Origin: Draconibacterium sp.
GTDB lineage: Bacteria > Bacteroidota > Bacteroidia > Bacteroidales > Prolixibacteraceae
Direction: 5' to 3'
NCBI GenBank assembly: GCA_030595485.1
Contig: JAUVDE010000030.1
Coordinates: forward strand, 1 to 15,060
Length of the DNA stretch: 15,060 nucleotides
Shown: positions 6,256 to 15,032 of the stretch, in pieces
Position numbering within the stretch: position 1 is the first letter of the stretch
Layout: each line of letters begins with the position of its first letter
Translations under genes and position numbers: made by a program
The notes under the pieces: model-generated
The model's input: only the letters and a program-made list of their open reading frames with translations
The model's database searches: none
Told to the model about the DNA's origin: nothing

Positions 6256-6834
6256 TTAGAACTGAACTTCAGGAGCTTTATCAGCGCCTTGCTGTGCTTC
6301 GAAATAGGTTTTCTTTTCAAAGCCAAACCAACCAGCATAAATCACCCTCGGAAACTTCCGAATATAAGAGTTGTATCCCTGCGTAGTCTCGTTAAATTTT
6401 CTACGTTCCACAGCAATTCTATTTTCAGTACCTTCAAGTTGAGCTTGTAAATCCAGAAAACCCTGATTCGCTTTTAAATCAGGATACTTCTCCACAACAA
6501 CCATCAGCTTACTTAATGCCGATGATAATCCTTCTTGCGCCTGATTAAACTGCTGCATCATTTGAGGATTCATATTTGTTGGGTCGATGGTTACCGACGT
6601 AGCTTTCGAACGTGCTTCAATAACACCCGTCAAAGTTTCTTTTTCGTGTGCTGCATATCCTTTTACAGTATTCACAAGGTTTGGAATTAAATCGGCACGG
6701 CGTTGGTAAACATTTTCAACCTGCGCCCACGACGCCGTTACCTGTTCATCCTTTTCGACCATGGTATTGTATCCACAACTCGAAAATAAAACTGCAACAA
6801 CTGCTGCCATCAATAGAACTCTATATCTCTTCAT
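6256..6834 (-). CDS. lemA: LemA family lipoprotein
   Basis: The 192-residue protein has a signal peptide ending in LFSSC, with C20 as the likely lipidated residue. A LemA domain of long helices follows (about 25-188), with the family stretches VENVYQRRADLIPNLVNTVK near 41-60, NRIAVERRKFNETTQGYN near 136-153 and FPRVIYAGWFGF near 160. LemA proteins have a tall helical bundle exposed on the membrane; their function is unresolved. It is the first gene of a three-gene minus-strand set with two TPM proteins, 68 bases upstream of the next gene. The lipobox suggests attachment to an envelope membrane, unlike LemA proteins that use a transmembrane helix. Confidence 0.9.
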   Translation of the reverse strand: MKRYRVLLMAAVVAVLFSSCGYNTMVEKDEQVTASWAQVENVYQRRADLIPNLVNTVKGYAAHEKETLTGVIEARSKATSVTIDPTNMNPQMMQQFNQAQEGLSSALSKLMVVVEKYPDLKANQGFLDLQAQLEGTENRIAVERRKFNETTQGYNSYIRKFPRVIYAGWFGFEKKTYFEAQQGADKAPEVQF

Positions 6835-7145
6835 TTTATTTAATTTTATTCAATGCTTACAAATATTTTCAAAATCCATGAAAGATCAGAAGTAATTTCG
6901 GGGAAAGGCGACTATTTACCGTTAGATCTCATTTAAATGAAGATAAAATAACAGTATTGTAAATTCGAAGTATTCAAACCTGTCAATTTACGAGCCAGAG
7001 TTACCCTTTTGCTCTATTCAATAGTGATTAAAAATTGACTTGAAAATAACTTTACCGAATGAAGTACGACTACCAAAAGTCAATCCAGAGATAAATTGAC
7101 GGCTTTTTTTTGACGATGAATTGAGTTTACATCAACCAGTAAACC
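6835..7145. other. Intergenic region between thioredoxin and lemA
   Basis: About 310 bases without a supportable gene separate the 3' end of the porU-thioredoxin cluster from lemA, both on the minus strand. It should hold a lemA promoter, but I found no TAnnTTTG match on the minus strand near lemA. The only clear structure is the hairpin at 7079-7100. Confidence 0.5.
7079..7100 (-). terminator. Weak hairpin, possible terminator after thioredoxin gene
   Basis: GTCAAT (7079-7084) and ATTGAC (7095-7100) pair with a 10-base loop. On the minus strand TTTT follows the stem; on the plus strand a run of T follows from 7104. The stem is short and AT-rich and lies about 45 bases past the thioredoxin stop, so this is only a possible bidirectional terminator. 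Confidence 0.35.
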
Positions 7146-7481
7146 TTAGAATATCATCGAATAAATCCGATCTATTTCCTGTTGCAATTCATGAACACTA
7201 ATGGCCCGACTTTTACGGATATATTCACGGCCTTCGAAAAAAACCAGAATGGTTGGCGCAGTAAATACTTGATTTTGGGCAGCAACTTCGGGAAGTTCAT
7301 CTGACTTAACCGAAACCATTTTCATTTTAGGGAATTCAACTCTAAGCAATTCTTCCACCTTTGGTTTCAAAACATGACAAACACTACAGCCAGCACTTGA
7401 GAAATAAGCCAGTATTGCCGGCTCCTCTTTCAGCGTTAAAAACTCGTCTAATGAATTAATTTCTTTAAACACGGATTTCAA
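7146..7481 (-). CDS. Thioredoxin-fold protein with CSVC active site
   Basis: The 111-residue thioredoxin-like protein has CSVC (C32-C35) after strand AILAYFSSAG and the cis-proline motif TAP at P76. It lacks the tryptophan of the classical WCGPC site. It has no signal peptide, so it should act in the cytoplasm as a thiol-disulfide reductant; partners are unknown. The best start is TTG at 7481, one codon after the stop of the CoA-binding gene and in the same frame. GTG at 7472 is an alternative, and no ATG exists nearby. The gene is the last of a tightly packed set and is probably translated by re-initiation. The fold is certain; the start codon and substrate are not. Confidence 0.85.
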   Translation of the reverse strand: MKSVFKEINSLDEFLTLKEEPAILAYFSSAGCSVCHVLKPKVEELLRVEFPKMKMVSVKSDELPEVAAQNQVFTAPTILVFFEGREYIRKSRAISVHELQQEIDRIYSMIF

Positions 7482-7484
7482 ACT

Positions 7485-7847
7485 TTAATAGTTTCCGATA
7501 CTGAGCAAAACCAATGTACAGGCTTCTTCTACTTCAATACCAGCTCCTTCCAACAATCCGAGAAACTCAGCATTTTCTGTCCCCGGATTAAAGATTACCC
7601 GTTTCGGCATTAAATTTATGATTTGAGAATAATATTCAGCTTGACGTTGAGAACCAATATAAAGCGCAACGGTGTCAATTCCTTCAGCTTCCGGGAAATG
7701 GGTTTGAATACCAACATCATTCACTTGCCCTGCCCTTTTAGCCAAAGCAACAACATCGTGCCCGTGCTTTTGCAAAGCATTAATTGCCTTAAACGAATAT
7801 CTTTCAGGATTTTCGCTGGCCCCAATTACCAAAGTTCTCTTACTCAT
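7485..7847 (-). CDS. CoA-binding (YccU-like, Rossmann fold) protein
   Basis: The 120-residue protein is a single CoA_binding_2 domain. The N-terminal TLVIGASENPERYSFKAI (residues 5-22) is the nucleotide-binding loop, GHDVVALAKRAG (29-40) follows, and IFNPGTEN (near 85-92) with the acidic IEVEEACT near the C-terminus completes the pattern of YccU-type proteins. These bind CoA, but no reaction is established. The ATG overlaps the end of ispF by 8 bases (ATGAGTAA), indicating translational coupling, and its stop is followed by the thioredoxin start in the same frame. Confidence 0.87.
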   Translation of the reverse strand: MSKRTLVIGASENPERYSFKAINALQKHGHDVVALAKRAGQVNDVGIQTHFPEAEGIDTVALYIGSQRQAEYYSQIINLMPKRVIFNPGTENAEFLGLLEGAGIEVEEACTLVLLSIGNY

Positions 7848-8328
7848 CAGAAGTTTTCTTTAGAAGCACAACAGCATTTACCGACATGCCTTCTTCTCGC
7901 CCTTCGAAGCCCAGCTTCTCGGTAGTAGTTGCCTTTACCGAAACCTGCCCAACATCAAGGCCCAAAATAGCTGCCATACATTGCTCCATTTCAGGAATAT
8001 ATGATTTTAACTTCGGTTGCTGAGCACTAATCGTTGAGTCGATATTTACAATTTCGTAGCCTTTCTCCTTCACCAAATCGTACGATTTTCGTAAAAGTAT
8101 TTTGCTATCGATATTTACAAAATCGGCTGAAGTATCAGGGAAGTGCGTACCTATATCGCGTAATTTTAAGGCACCTAGCATGGCATCGCAAATGGCGTGA
8201 ATCAGCACATCACCATCGGAGTGCGCAACCGTTCCTTTATTGTGTGGAACTAAAACACCGCCCAGCCATAAGGTTTCTCCTTCGGCTAAACGGTGTACAT
8301 CATATCCTTGTCCTATTCGGAAACTCAT
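7840..8328 (-). CDS. ispF: 2-C-methyl-D-erythritol 2,4-cyclodiphosphate synthase
   Basis: IspF converts 4-diphosphocytidyl-methylerythritol 2-phosphate to the cyclodiphosphate, releasing CMP, in the non-mevalonate isoprenoid pathway. The 162-residue length is normal for the trimeric enzyme. GYDVHRL supplies zinc ligands D10 and H12, AHSDGDVLIH supplies H44, and DIGTHFPDT and the C-terminal TTEKLGFEGREEG are the other family signatures. The ATG overlaps the porV stop by one base (TAATG), so ispF is translationally coupled to porV. It overlaps the CoA-binding gene by 8 bases at its other end. I see no sign of damage. Confidence 0.96.
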   Translation of the reverse strand: MSFRIGQGYDVHRLAEGETLWLGGVLVPHNKGTVAHSDGDVLIHAICDAMLGALKLRDIGTHFPDTSADFVNIDSKILLRKSYDLVKEKGYEIVNIDSTISAQQPKLKSYIPEMEQCMAAILGLDVGQVSVKATTTEKLGFEGREEGMSVNAVVLLKKTSDE

Positions 8329-9476
8329 TATCGCTGGTTACTAAAAGCATCAATATCAAAGGCAAGCGTAAATCGCATTGTATTTTCTAATGGATGATTT
8401 GATTGAGCTGCTGGGAAAAGGTAAGAAAAGTCTAATGAAAATACATTCATTTTTAAACCAGCTCCAGCTGAAAAATATTTACGGTTACCTTTATTTTCAT
8501 GCTCATAAAAATACCCACCTCTTAATGCAAACTGTTTATTGTACCAATACTCAAGTCCTACACCAACCATTATTTCTTGCATTTCTTCTTTAAATCCCCC
8601 AGGAGCATCAGCAAATGATTTGAAAATACCTTCAATTGGTCCCATTTTGGAATATTCAAGTCTACTTGTTGTATCATTAGGTGTTGGCACCAATAACTTG
8701 CTTAATTCAAGAGAAAACATTAATGAATTATATTGATCCATTTCTGTACCATATGAAGCCCCCAACCTTAGCGTTGTAGGAATAAAGTCTTTAACTGTGC
8801 CTTCAGTATACGAAATTTTTGAACCAATATTTTGGATGTTGATACCGGCAGCAAAACTATTATCTTTTCTTTTTCTTCGGAATTCGTTGTAATAATAGAA
8901 GGCAACATCAGAAGCAAATGCATTTCCAGCATGAGTTTCTTCACCACTAGGCCCCAATTGACCACTTGTTAAATCTGAACGAACATATCGCAGAGCCACT
9001 GAACCTGAGAACATTTCGGACAGCTTTCGTGAATAAGCGATATCTATCGCAAATTCGTTAGGACTATATTGCCCTTGATAAGTTCCATCGTCACTCGTAA
9101 AAGTAATGTCTCCAAGTCCAAAATAGCGTAAAGAACTACTTATGCCCTGAACGTCATCAATTTTCTTATAGAATGTCAAATAAGCCAGGTTAATATCGTC
9201 TACTAAATTACTAAGCCAGGGAGAATACGATAATCCGATCCCCATATCACTCTCCATAAAAACATATTTTGCAGGGTTCCAATGCTGCGAACTAACATCT
9301 GCATCGGCACCAACACCTGCATCACCCATACCACCAATTCTTGAATCGGGCGTAATCGACAAAAACGGAACTGCAGTTGTAATTACATTTGCACCACCTT
9401 CCTGGCCGTTTACATTTCCAACAACCATCATTATTGCAAATAACGGGAGAAATAAAAATTGAAAAAATCTGATCAT
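8328..9476 (-). CDS. porV: Type IX secretion outer-membrane protein PorV (LptO)
   Basis: The 382-residue protein has a signal peptide (about 1-24) and is predicted to be a FadL-like beta-barrel, with alternating strands to the C-terminus. The N-terminal segment with VPFLSITPDSRIGGMGDAGV (about 37-56) and the following HWNPAKYV are hallmarks of the PorV/PorQ family; neighbourhood and length favour PorV. In the type IX system PorV takes cargo with a C-terminal signal from the Sov/SprA channel and delivers it to the PorU sortase at the cell surface. It follows porU after about 108 bases and has its own predicted promoter in that gap. Its stop overlaps the ispF start. Confidence 0.92.
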   Translation of the reverse strand: MIRFFQFLFLPLFAIMMVVGNVNGQEGGANVITTAVPFLSITPDSRIGGMGDAGVGADADVSSQHWNPAKYVFMESDMGIGLSYSPWLSNLVDDINLAYLTFYKKIDDVQGISSSLRYFGLGDITFTSDDGTYQGQYSPNEFAIDIAYSRKLSEMFSGSVALRYVRSDLTSGQLGPSGEETHAGNAFASDVAFYYYNEFRRKRKDNSFAAGINIQNIGSKISYTEGTVKDFIPTTLRLGASYGTEMDQYNSLMFSLELSKLLVPTPNDTTSRLEYSKMGPIEGIFKSFADAPGGFKEEMQEIMVGVGLEYWYNKQFALRGGYFYEHENKGNRKYFSAGAGLKMNVFSLDFSYLFPAAQSNHPLENTMRFTLAFDIDAFSNQR

Positions 9477-9498
9477 AATTTTACTAAAATTGAGCGGG

Positions 9499-9527
9499 CA
9501 AAGATATAATATTTGTCTTTGCTACAA
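9499..9527 (-). promoter_or_regulatory. Bacteroidota-type promoter of porV
   Basis: On the minus strand, TTG (9527-9525) is followed after 18 bases by TATCTTTG (9506-9499). This fits the Bacteroidota primary promoter pattern of a TTG-like -33 element, spacing near 19, and TAnnTTTG at -7. Transcription would start about 15-20 bases before the porV ATG at 9476. It suggests porV can be expressed apart from porU. Confidence 0.65.
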
Positions 9528-9584
9528 TAGTTTATTTAACACAGAACGGAAGTTTTAAGGAAAAATTTCACAAGAATAAAAAAA

Positions 9585-12500
9585 TTAACGAACAACTATC
9601 ATTTTCCCTGATTTAGAAGTAATTATGCCATCGGAATTTTTCACAATTGCCCTATAAACATAAATGCCTGCAGTGGCAGCTATCCTCGACTCTTTCAAAT
9701 CCCAACGAATAGGATTAGTGCTACCTCCGCTAGAGCCAATTTGCTGTTGAAATTGATCAATTCGGCGACCACTTTGATCATAAATATCGAATATAACATC
9801 TAAGTTCGTATCGGATTGATTGTGTTTTAACACAAAATAAGTATAGTCGGAAACCGGATTGGGGTAATTACTTATTTCATCGATTACAAAATCACCGGTA
9901 ACTTCAAATTCAATTTCTACTTCCGATGAATTATTCGCCACATCCCATGCCTTTAGTCTTAAAGTATGTATCCCGGCTGAAAGATCGCGTAAAGGGAATT
10001 GCAATGTACCTTTTGTGTAGTCATCTTTTTCAGCCTGGTAATAATTATTCAATACAAAAACTCGTGAATAATCATTATCTAAAACTGCAGTAATATCGTG
10101 CCCTATTCCTGTTCCTACTGTATTAATTCCATTTTCGTCAGAGAGGTTGGCAAGTAAAGTTGGATTTTTACCTGTCAAATCACCCGATTCAAAATCGTAA
10201 GTATCAAGAAACAATTGAATATCGGGTCCTTTATTGTCCGTTACATCGGAACCTTCGCCACCGATGTAAAAATTGGTATAAGCACCATGCGCATCATCTT
10301 TCCCATTATCGGCATAATACATTATTTTTCCTTCGCCCAAGCTATACGAGATATCAAGTGGAACTACAAAACTAAATGTAAAATCTCCATTACGAACACT
10401 GGCGCGGCCCTTGTAAATTATGTTCTCCTGCACGGTAAACTTCATGGGCCTTTCACCTTTATTTCCAAGGGTTTCCATTTCAACCGCCTTGTCGAAAACG
10501 GTAGGAATAAGTTCGCCATTAAAATCATCCAATTTATTTCCAAAGTAATCGGCAATATGTCCGGTTACCGTAATTTCCTGAAGGGTACCAATCGTATCAG
10601 TAATCACGTTTGCGTTTTGTTTATTTAAAGTATTGGTTACTACCCTATATTTTGGATACGATAGTTTTAATGCGGGATCGGCAAGCAAACTAAAATTACG
10701 TTTATTAATACCACTGCTGATATTGGTTTTAGCCAGGCGCATTACATCTCCCATTCGATAATGCTCACCTTGTGCATCTTGCTCAAATATATGATTGTAC
10801 AAGCTTTTACTCAGCTTGAAATTTTCGGATGCATAAACTACTCGTGTAGTAGAAAACAAACCAATTCCACCACCATTAGGGTTTAACAGAATGTATTCAC
10901 CTGCCGATGTTTCGTCGGTATCGAAACGGCTAAACTCACAGGTTGCAGTAACAAAAATGGGTAACTGATTCGTATTCGACCACGAATTAATCTCACTTAT
11001 GGTTAACACTTGTTCGTGTGCCATAAAACGTTCGTTTGCATGCCCAATATAATTAAGAATTAAAACGCCATCTTTTACCCGATCATCGATAGCTAGATTT
11101 ACATCGGGGTAACGATCACCGGCCGGAGTAGTTTGCTTCACAAAGGCATCAAGATAAATTTTGTCAGTAATAAACTCGCCATACCTTTCATTTATCGAAT
11201 TGGCAATCTCCTCTGATTGTCGCATGTGTAAAGCTCCATCTCCATCATCACCAATAAAACAAATTGTATTTCTCCAATCGCCTAAAGCTTGTGGTTCGTA
11301 GTAGCGTTTTATTTTATCTACGACCAACTGTGCTTCGTATGGCGTTGCCGAAGGAATTCTGCCAATTCCTAAGTCGATGGAACCCTTGTAAACACTTTCG
11401 TCAGGGTCGAGCATTACAAAATAATCGTCGGTAACAAAAGAGTATGTTGGATACAATGATTCGTCAGACTGAAAGGTTGGTATAAAATTCTTAGTATTAC
11501 TTTTTATACCCTTGTTATCGTAACTTCCGGTACCGAATAACAGAACATACTTTAAAGCATTACCACGATCATAAAACATTTTTATAAAATTTCGGATACC
11601 GGTTGCACTTTTTGTACCCGAACTGAATTCGTTATAAACTTTTTCTGCGTCAACTACTTCTACATTCATACCGTCGTATGCTCTATGAAAAGCAGCCAAA
11701 TCTTCTGCTGAACTCATAAAATCAGAATGCGACACAATCAAAAACTCAGGAGTATTTATGGCATGTAGGTTTTGATTGTCTATTTCGCTAACAAAAGCTG
11801 GCTCTTTAAAAGTCCCATCCGTATTAAACAGGGCATATTCTTTTAGTTCATCAGTGCGACATTTTGCTTTTAAGTTGCTTCCGTCTAATCTTGCTGCGAT
11901 ATGTGTTACATTATTAATATCAGAGACATCTAAAATTTTAGTATTCGAATTAGCACTTTCAACCGAAAATTCCACAATATTTCCTTCACCGATTGATTGC
12001 CAATCTCTGTAAAAAACAACTTCGTTTTCTACTATCAATTTTCGCTTGTAATTTAATTCAATGTAATCCAACCAAGCTTCAGCATTCGTATTCGAAGTAT
12101 TGTAGACACACTCAACACTCAAGGCACCATTACTTGGGTTGAACTCAAATACATTATTTTTTTTAGAAGCGTACAATCCATAAGAATCGTTGGTATTAAC
12201 CTTGCTAAACTGCACCTCACCCAGAGAATTCCCTCCTGCCGAAACGCCCATGCTTGAGGAAAGATAAGAGCGAGCAGCACCGTTTACTCTTAGTTTAGCC
12301 GGTACAGCATTGTCAATGTTGCTAATTGACAAGTTGTAACTTCGGCTTGATCCTTTTAGATATTTATCACCTAACCATAGTTTCCCCGATCCCAAGGGTA
12401 AAATATTATAAAATTCATCTTCGTGCAAAGCCACTTCATCAAAAGTTGCAGTTGATAGTGTTGCCGGTTCAGCTGGTTCATTGATTGTTTCCAAGTTCTT

Positions 12501-13313
12501 TTGCGAACCTCCAACTTCGCCTAAAAAGAAATAACCAGAGTTTGCATAATCATTTAATGTATGTTGAAAATATCCTTCTGATGTGGCGGTCCATTCGATA
12601 AATCCTGGCGCGTAGAAAAACAAACATTCCTCGCCTCCGTTGCTATTGCTCCAAACGGCGCATTGTTCTATATCATCATAAGCAACCTCTCCCGGGTTTT
12701 CGGATAAAAGTGATGCTCCACTACCAAAAACCCCAACTTCCTCGGGTTTTGCAAAGCCCCATTCCGATAATTTCGAATAAGGAATTTTGTAAATTCCTTT
12801 TCCAGAAGTACCAATTTTAACCCATTTCCCTGAATTCAAGACAGAATTGCTTTTCCATTCGGGTTGTACAATCGCACTTTTTAATTCATTAGAAATTCGT
12901 TTTAATTCGAAACTTATTAAACGGTAAATTTTGCCATTCTCTTTTTTAAGTGGGGTTATTTGGAGTTCAACCTTTTTCGAATCTTTTGAATTTAATACTT
13001 GCGAAGTAAATGATAGTTCTTCTTGAACATCATCGTTATTCCAATTGGAAGAGTTTGGATCCAACTCCTCAAAAACAGGATTTTCAATAATAAATCGGTA
13101 AGTTTTATCGTTGTTTTCAAGATTATACAATCGAGTATAAACGGGCAGTCTACCAGCCGATTGCGGGGAATCTAGATTTTCGAAAAAAACCAAAGCATCA
13201 TTTTCTGCTTGCCCATCAATTTCGGCCCATTCAAGCGTAATTAGTTCTTTTTGAACATCATCAACCGAAAATCCAACAATTACTATAAATAAAAGGAGTA
13301 TATATCTTTTCAT
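9585..13313 (-). CDS. porU: Type IX secretion system sortase PorU
   Basis: The 1242-residue protein has a signal peptide (about 1-16), a long beta-rich N-terminal region, a gingipain-type C25 cysteine-peptidase domain (about 525-880), Ig-like beta regions and a C-terminal domain of the T9SS type (about 1145-1242, starting near YPNPVSDYT). The catalytic pair is in place: H758 in YIGHANERF and C792 in TATCEFSRFD. PorU removes the C-terminal signal from secreted proteins and joins them to A-type LPS or another anchor on the surface. Its length is usual for the family. It lies directly upstream of porV and divergent from gldJ, the classic arrangement gldJ, porU, porV of Flavobacterium but with gldJ on the opposite strand. 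The gene is intact. Confidence 0.95.
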   Translation of the reverse strand: MKRYILLLFIVIVGFSVDDVQKELITLEWAEIDGQAENDALVFFENLDSPQSAGRLPVYTRLYNLENNDKTYRFIIENPVFEELDPNSSNWNNDDVQEELSFTSQVLNSKDSKKVELQITPLKKENGKIYRLISFELKRISNELKSAIVQPEWKSNSVLNSGKWVKIGTSGKGIYKIPYSKLSEWGFAKPEEVGVFGSGASLLSENPGEVAYDDIEQCAVWSNSNGGEECLFFYAPGFIEWTATSEGYFQHTLNDYANSGYFFLGEVGGSQKNLETINEPAEPATLSTATFDEVALHEDEFYNILPLGSGKLWLGDKYLKGSSRSYNLSISNIDNAVPAKLRVNGAARSYLSSSMGVSAGGNSLGEVQFSKVNTNDSYGLYASKKNNVFEFNPSNGALSVECVYNTSNTNAEAWLDYIELNYKRKLIVENEVVFYRDWQSIGEGNIVEFSVESANSNTKILDVSDINNVTHIAARLDGSNLKAKCRTDELKEYALFNTDGTFKEPAFVSEIDNQNLHAINTPEFLIVSHSDFMSSAEDLAAFHRAYDGMNVEVVDAEKVYNEFSSGTKSATGIRNFIKMFYDRGNALKYVLLFGTGSYDNKGIKSNTKNFIPTFQSDESLYPTYSFVTDDYFVMLDPDESVYKGSIDLGIGRIPSATPYEAQLVVDKIKRYYEPQALGDWRNTICFIGDDGDGALHMRQSEEIANSINERYGEFITDKIYLDAFVKQTTPAGDRYPDVNLAIDDRVKDGVLILNYIGHANERFMAHEQVLTISEINSWSNTNQLPIFVTATCEFSRFDTDETSAGEYILLNPNGGGIGLFSTTRVVYASENFKLSKSLYNHIFEQDAQGEHYRMGDVMRLAKTNISSGINKRNFSLLADPALKLSYPKYRVVTNTLNKQNANVITDTIGTLQEITVTGHIADYFGNKLDDFNGELIPTVFDKAVEMETLGNKGERPMKFTVQENIIYKGRASVRNGDFTFSFVVPLDISYSLGEGKIMYYADNGKDDAHGAYTNFYIGGEGSDVTDNKGPDIQLFLDTYDFESGDLTGKNPTLLANLSDENGINTVGTGIGHDITAVLDNDYSRVFVLNNYYQAEKDDYTKGTLQFPLRDLSAGIHTLRLKAWDVANNSSEVEIEFEVTGDFVIDEISNYPNPVSDYTYFVLKHNQSDTNLDVIFDIYDQSGRRIDQFQQQIGSSGGSTNPIRWDLKESRIAATAGIYVYRAIVKNSDGIITSKSGKMIVVR

Positions 13314-13411
13314 TAAAAACTTTCAAAAAATTACACTTCTAAAACGACTATCAAAAACAAATATTGCGGCACATAATAATATTACCCCTTAATCGTTTTA
13401 TTGTTCGCGAA

Positions 13412-13419
13412 CAAAGATA
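13412..13419 (-). promoter_or_regulatory. Possible -7 element for porU
   Basis: The minus strand reads TATCTTTG, an exact TAnnTTTG match and the same octamer as in the porV promoter. No good TTG lies at the expected distance upstream, and the leader to the porU ATG would be about 90 bases. Confidence 0.45.
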
Positions 13420-13489
13420 TCAACATAGTTCTAAATAAAACTTGTTTAAATAATAAAAAGGCTGAACAATAAGAATTGAACAAATTAGT

Positions 13490-13497
13490 TATATTTG
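13490..13497 (+). promoter_or_regulatory. Possible -7 element for gldJ
   Basis: The plus strand reads TATATTTG, an exact TAnnTTTG match, about 25 bases before the gldJ ATG. A TTG at 13476-13478 is too close (11 bases) to be a standard -33 element. The short leader favours this site. Confidence 0.5.
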
Positions 13498-13521
13498 TGT
13501 CGAAGCGAAAATTAATGTAAA

Positions 13522-14976
13522 ATGATCTTGAATAAACTGAAACCATTATTCATTGTAACCTTAGCCGCCATTATATCAAGTTGCGGTTTAATAGGGAAAG
13601 GCGGAGGCGAAACTTCGCGTACTACAGGCTGGGAATACAATGCTGAAGAAACTGGAAATATACCTAATATTTCAGGGTACGAACAGGACGCAGGGCCTGG
13701 GTTAGTATTTGTACAAGGTGGAACTTTCAGCATGGGCCGTGTTGAACAAGATGTAATGTACCGAAACGACAACTATCCTCGAAGAGTTACTGTTGCCTCG
13801 TTTTATATGGATGAAACCGAAGTATCAAATGGGGACTATCGTGAATATTCACACTGGGTACAACGTGTTTATCCGGGCGATGTAGCCAAGGTTAAAGCGC
13901 TTACTCCCGACTCGAGTGTGTGGAGAAGTGAACTGGCATACAACGAACCCTATGTAGATAATTATTACAGACACCCAGCTTATACGGAATATCCTGTAGT
14001 TGGTGTAACATGGGAACAAGCAGAGTCATATTGTGCCTGGCGTACCGATAGGGTAAACGAACAAATTCTTGTAGACAAAGGTATTCTAACGCATGATAAC
14101 ACTCAAACCGGTCAAAATATTTATACCACACAGACGTACTTAACTGGTTTGTACGAAGGTTCTGCTGGTGATAAACCAATTGAAAGTGCAGATGGTACGA
14201 CAAGAAGAGTAAAAATTGAAGACGGAGTAGTACTACCAGCCTACCGCTTACCTACAGAAGCTGAATGGGAATATGCTGCTTACGGTTTAATTGGCAACAC
14301 CGATGGAGAATTACTTACCGACAGGAAAATTTATCCCTGGAATGGTTCGTACATGCGAGAAGATGGTAAAAAAGGAAAAGGTAGAATGAAGGCTAACTTT
14401 GTTCGTGGTCGTGGTGATATGATGGGTATGGCAGGAGCCCTTAATGATAATGCAGACATTGCAGCTCCAGTTTTCTCATACGATCCGAATGATTATGGTT
14501 TGTACTGTATGTCAGGGAATGTTAACGAATGGGTATCGGATGTTTATCGCCCAATGTCGCTGAATGACATGGAAGAATTTAACCCATACCGTGGTAATGT
14601 TATTACCGAATACCGTCGCGATGCAAACGGACAATTAGTTCGCAACGAATATGGCGAGTTAGTAAAAGATACATTGGAAAATATGGACTTCAGAAATGTT
14701 CGTGACGGTGACCCAACATCACAAGTTACTGACGGGAGCAACTGGAACGAAATAGAAAATAACAAAACGGACGGAATGTATATCCAGGACGAGCGCGAAG
14801 GCTACTTTTCATCGTTAATTACTGATGAAGTACGCGTTTACAAAGGTGGTGCCTGGACAGACAGACCTTACTGGATGGTTCCTGGAACACGCCGTTACCT
14901 TGAGCAAGACAAAGCACAAAGAGATTTAGGTTTCCGTTGTGCAATGACTCGTGTTGGAAGTCCTGAAGGATTTTAG
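13522..14976 (+). CDS. gldJ: Gliding/type IX secretion lipoprotein GldJ
   Basis: The 484-residue lipoprotein has a lipobox ending IISSC, with C21 as lipidated residue. An FGE-sulfatase (formylglycine-generating enzyme-like) domain fills about residues 58-475, with GTFSMGR, SFYMDETEVSN, HPAYTEYPVVGVTWEQAE, YRLPTEAEWEYAAYG and the C-terminal DLGFRCAM. The insertion with PDSSVWRSELAYNE and YCAWRTDRVNEQ separates GldJ from the related GldK. In flavobacteria GldJ is needed for gliding and for stability of the GldK-containing T9SS ring. Its place next to porU supports the call. Gliding itself cannot be inferred, because non-gliding Bacteroidota also keep this gene. The start is the ATG right after the predicted promoter. 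Confidence 0.93.
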   Translation: MILNKLKPLFIVTLAAIISSCGLIGKGGGETSRTTGWEYNAEETGNIPNISGYEQDAGPGLVFVQGGTFSMGRVEQDVMYRNDNYPRRVTVASFYMDETEVSNGDYREYSHWVQRVYPGDVAKVKALTPDSSVWRSELAYNEPYVDNYYRHPAYTEYPVVGVTWEQAESYCAWRTDRVNEQILVDKGILTHDNTQTGQNIYTTQTYLTGLYEGSAGDKPIESADGTTRRVKIEDGVVLPAYRLPTEAEWEYAAYGLIGNTDGELLTDRKIYPWNGSYMREDGKKGKGRMKANFVRGRGDMMGMAGALNDNADIAAPVFSYDPNDYGLYCMSGNVNEWVSDVYRPMSLNDMEEFNPYRGNVITEYRRDANGQLVRNEYGELVKDTLENMDFRNVRDGDPTSQVTDGSNWNEIENNKTDGMYIQDEREGYFSSLITDEVRVYKGGAWTDRPYWMVPGTRRYLEQDKAQRDLGFRCAMTRVGSPEGF

Positions 14977-15000
14977 AGAAAAAAGAAATTAAGATAAAGG

Positions 15001-15032
15001 AAAGCTTCGTTTTTATAAATGAAGCTTTTTTT
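15001..15032 (+). terminator. Rho-independent terminator of gldJ
   Basis: AAAGCTTC (15001-15008) pairs with GAAGCTTT (15021-15028) across a 12-base loop, followed by more T (to 15032). It starts 24 bases after the gldJ stop. The remaining 28 bases of the window hold a possible TATTTTTG -7 element at 15049-15056 for a next gene that is outside the window. Confidence 0.82.

Larger units (their letters stand above)
13314..13521. other. Divergent promoter region of porU and gldJ
   Basis: This 208-base spacer between divergent genes holds a TAnnTTTG match in each direction (listed separately) and otherwise AT-rich sequence with no gene or strong repeat. Confidence 0.6.

Noticed and set aside
10160..12012. 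Plus-strand reading frames opposite porU
   Set aside because: They are antisense to a well-conserved gene with intact catalytic residues and have no family features.
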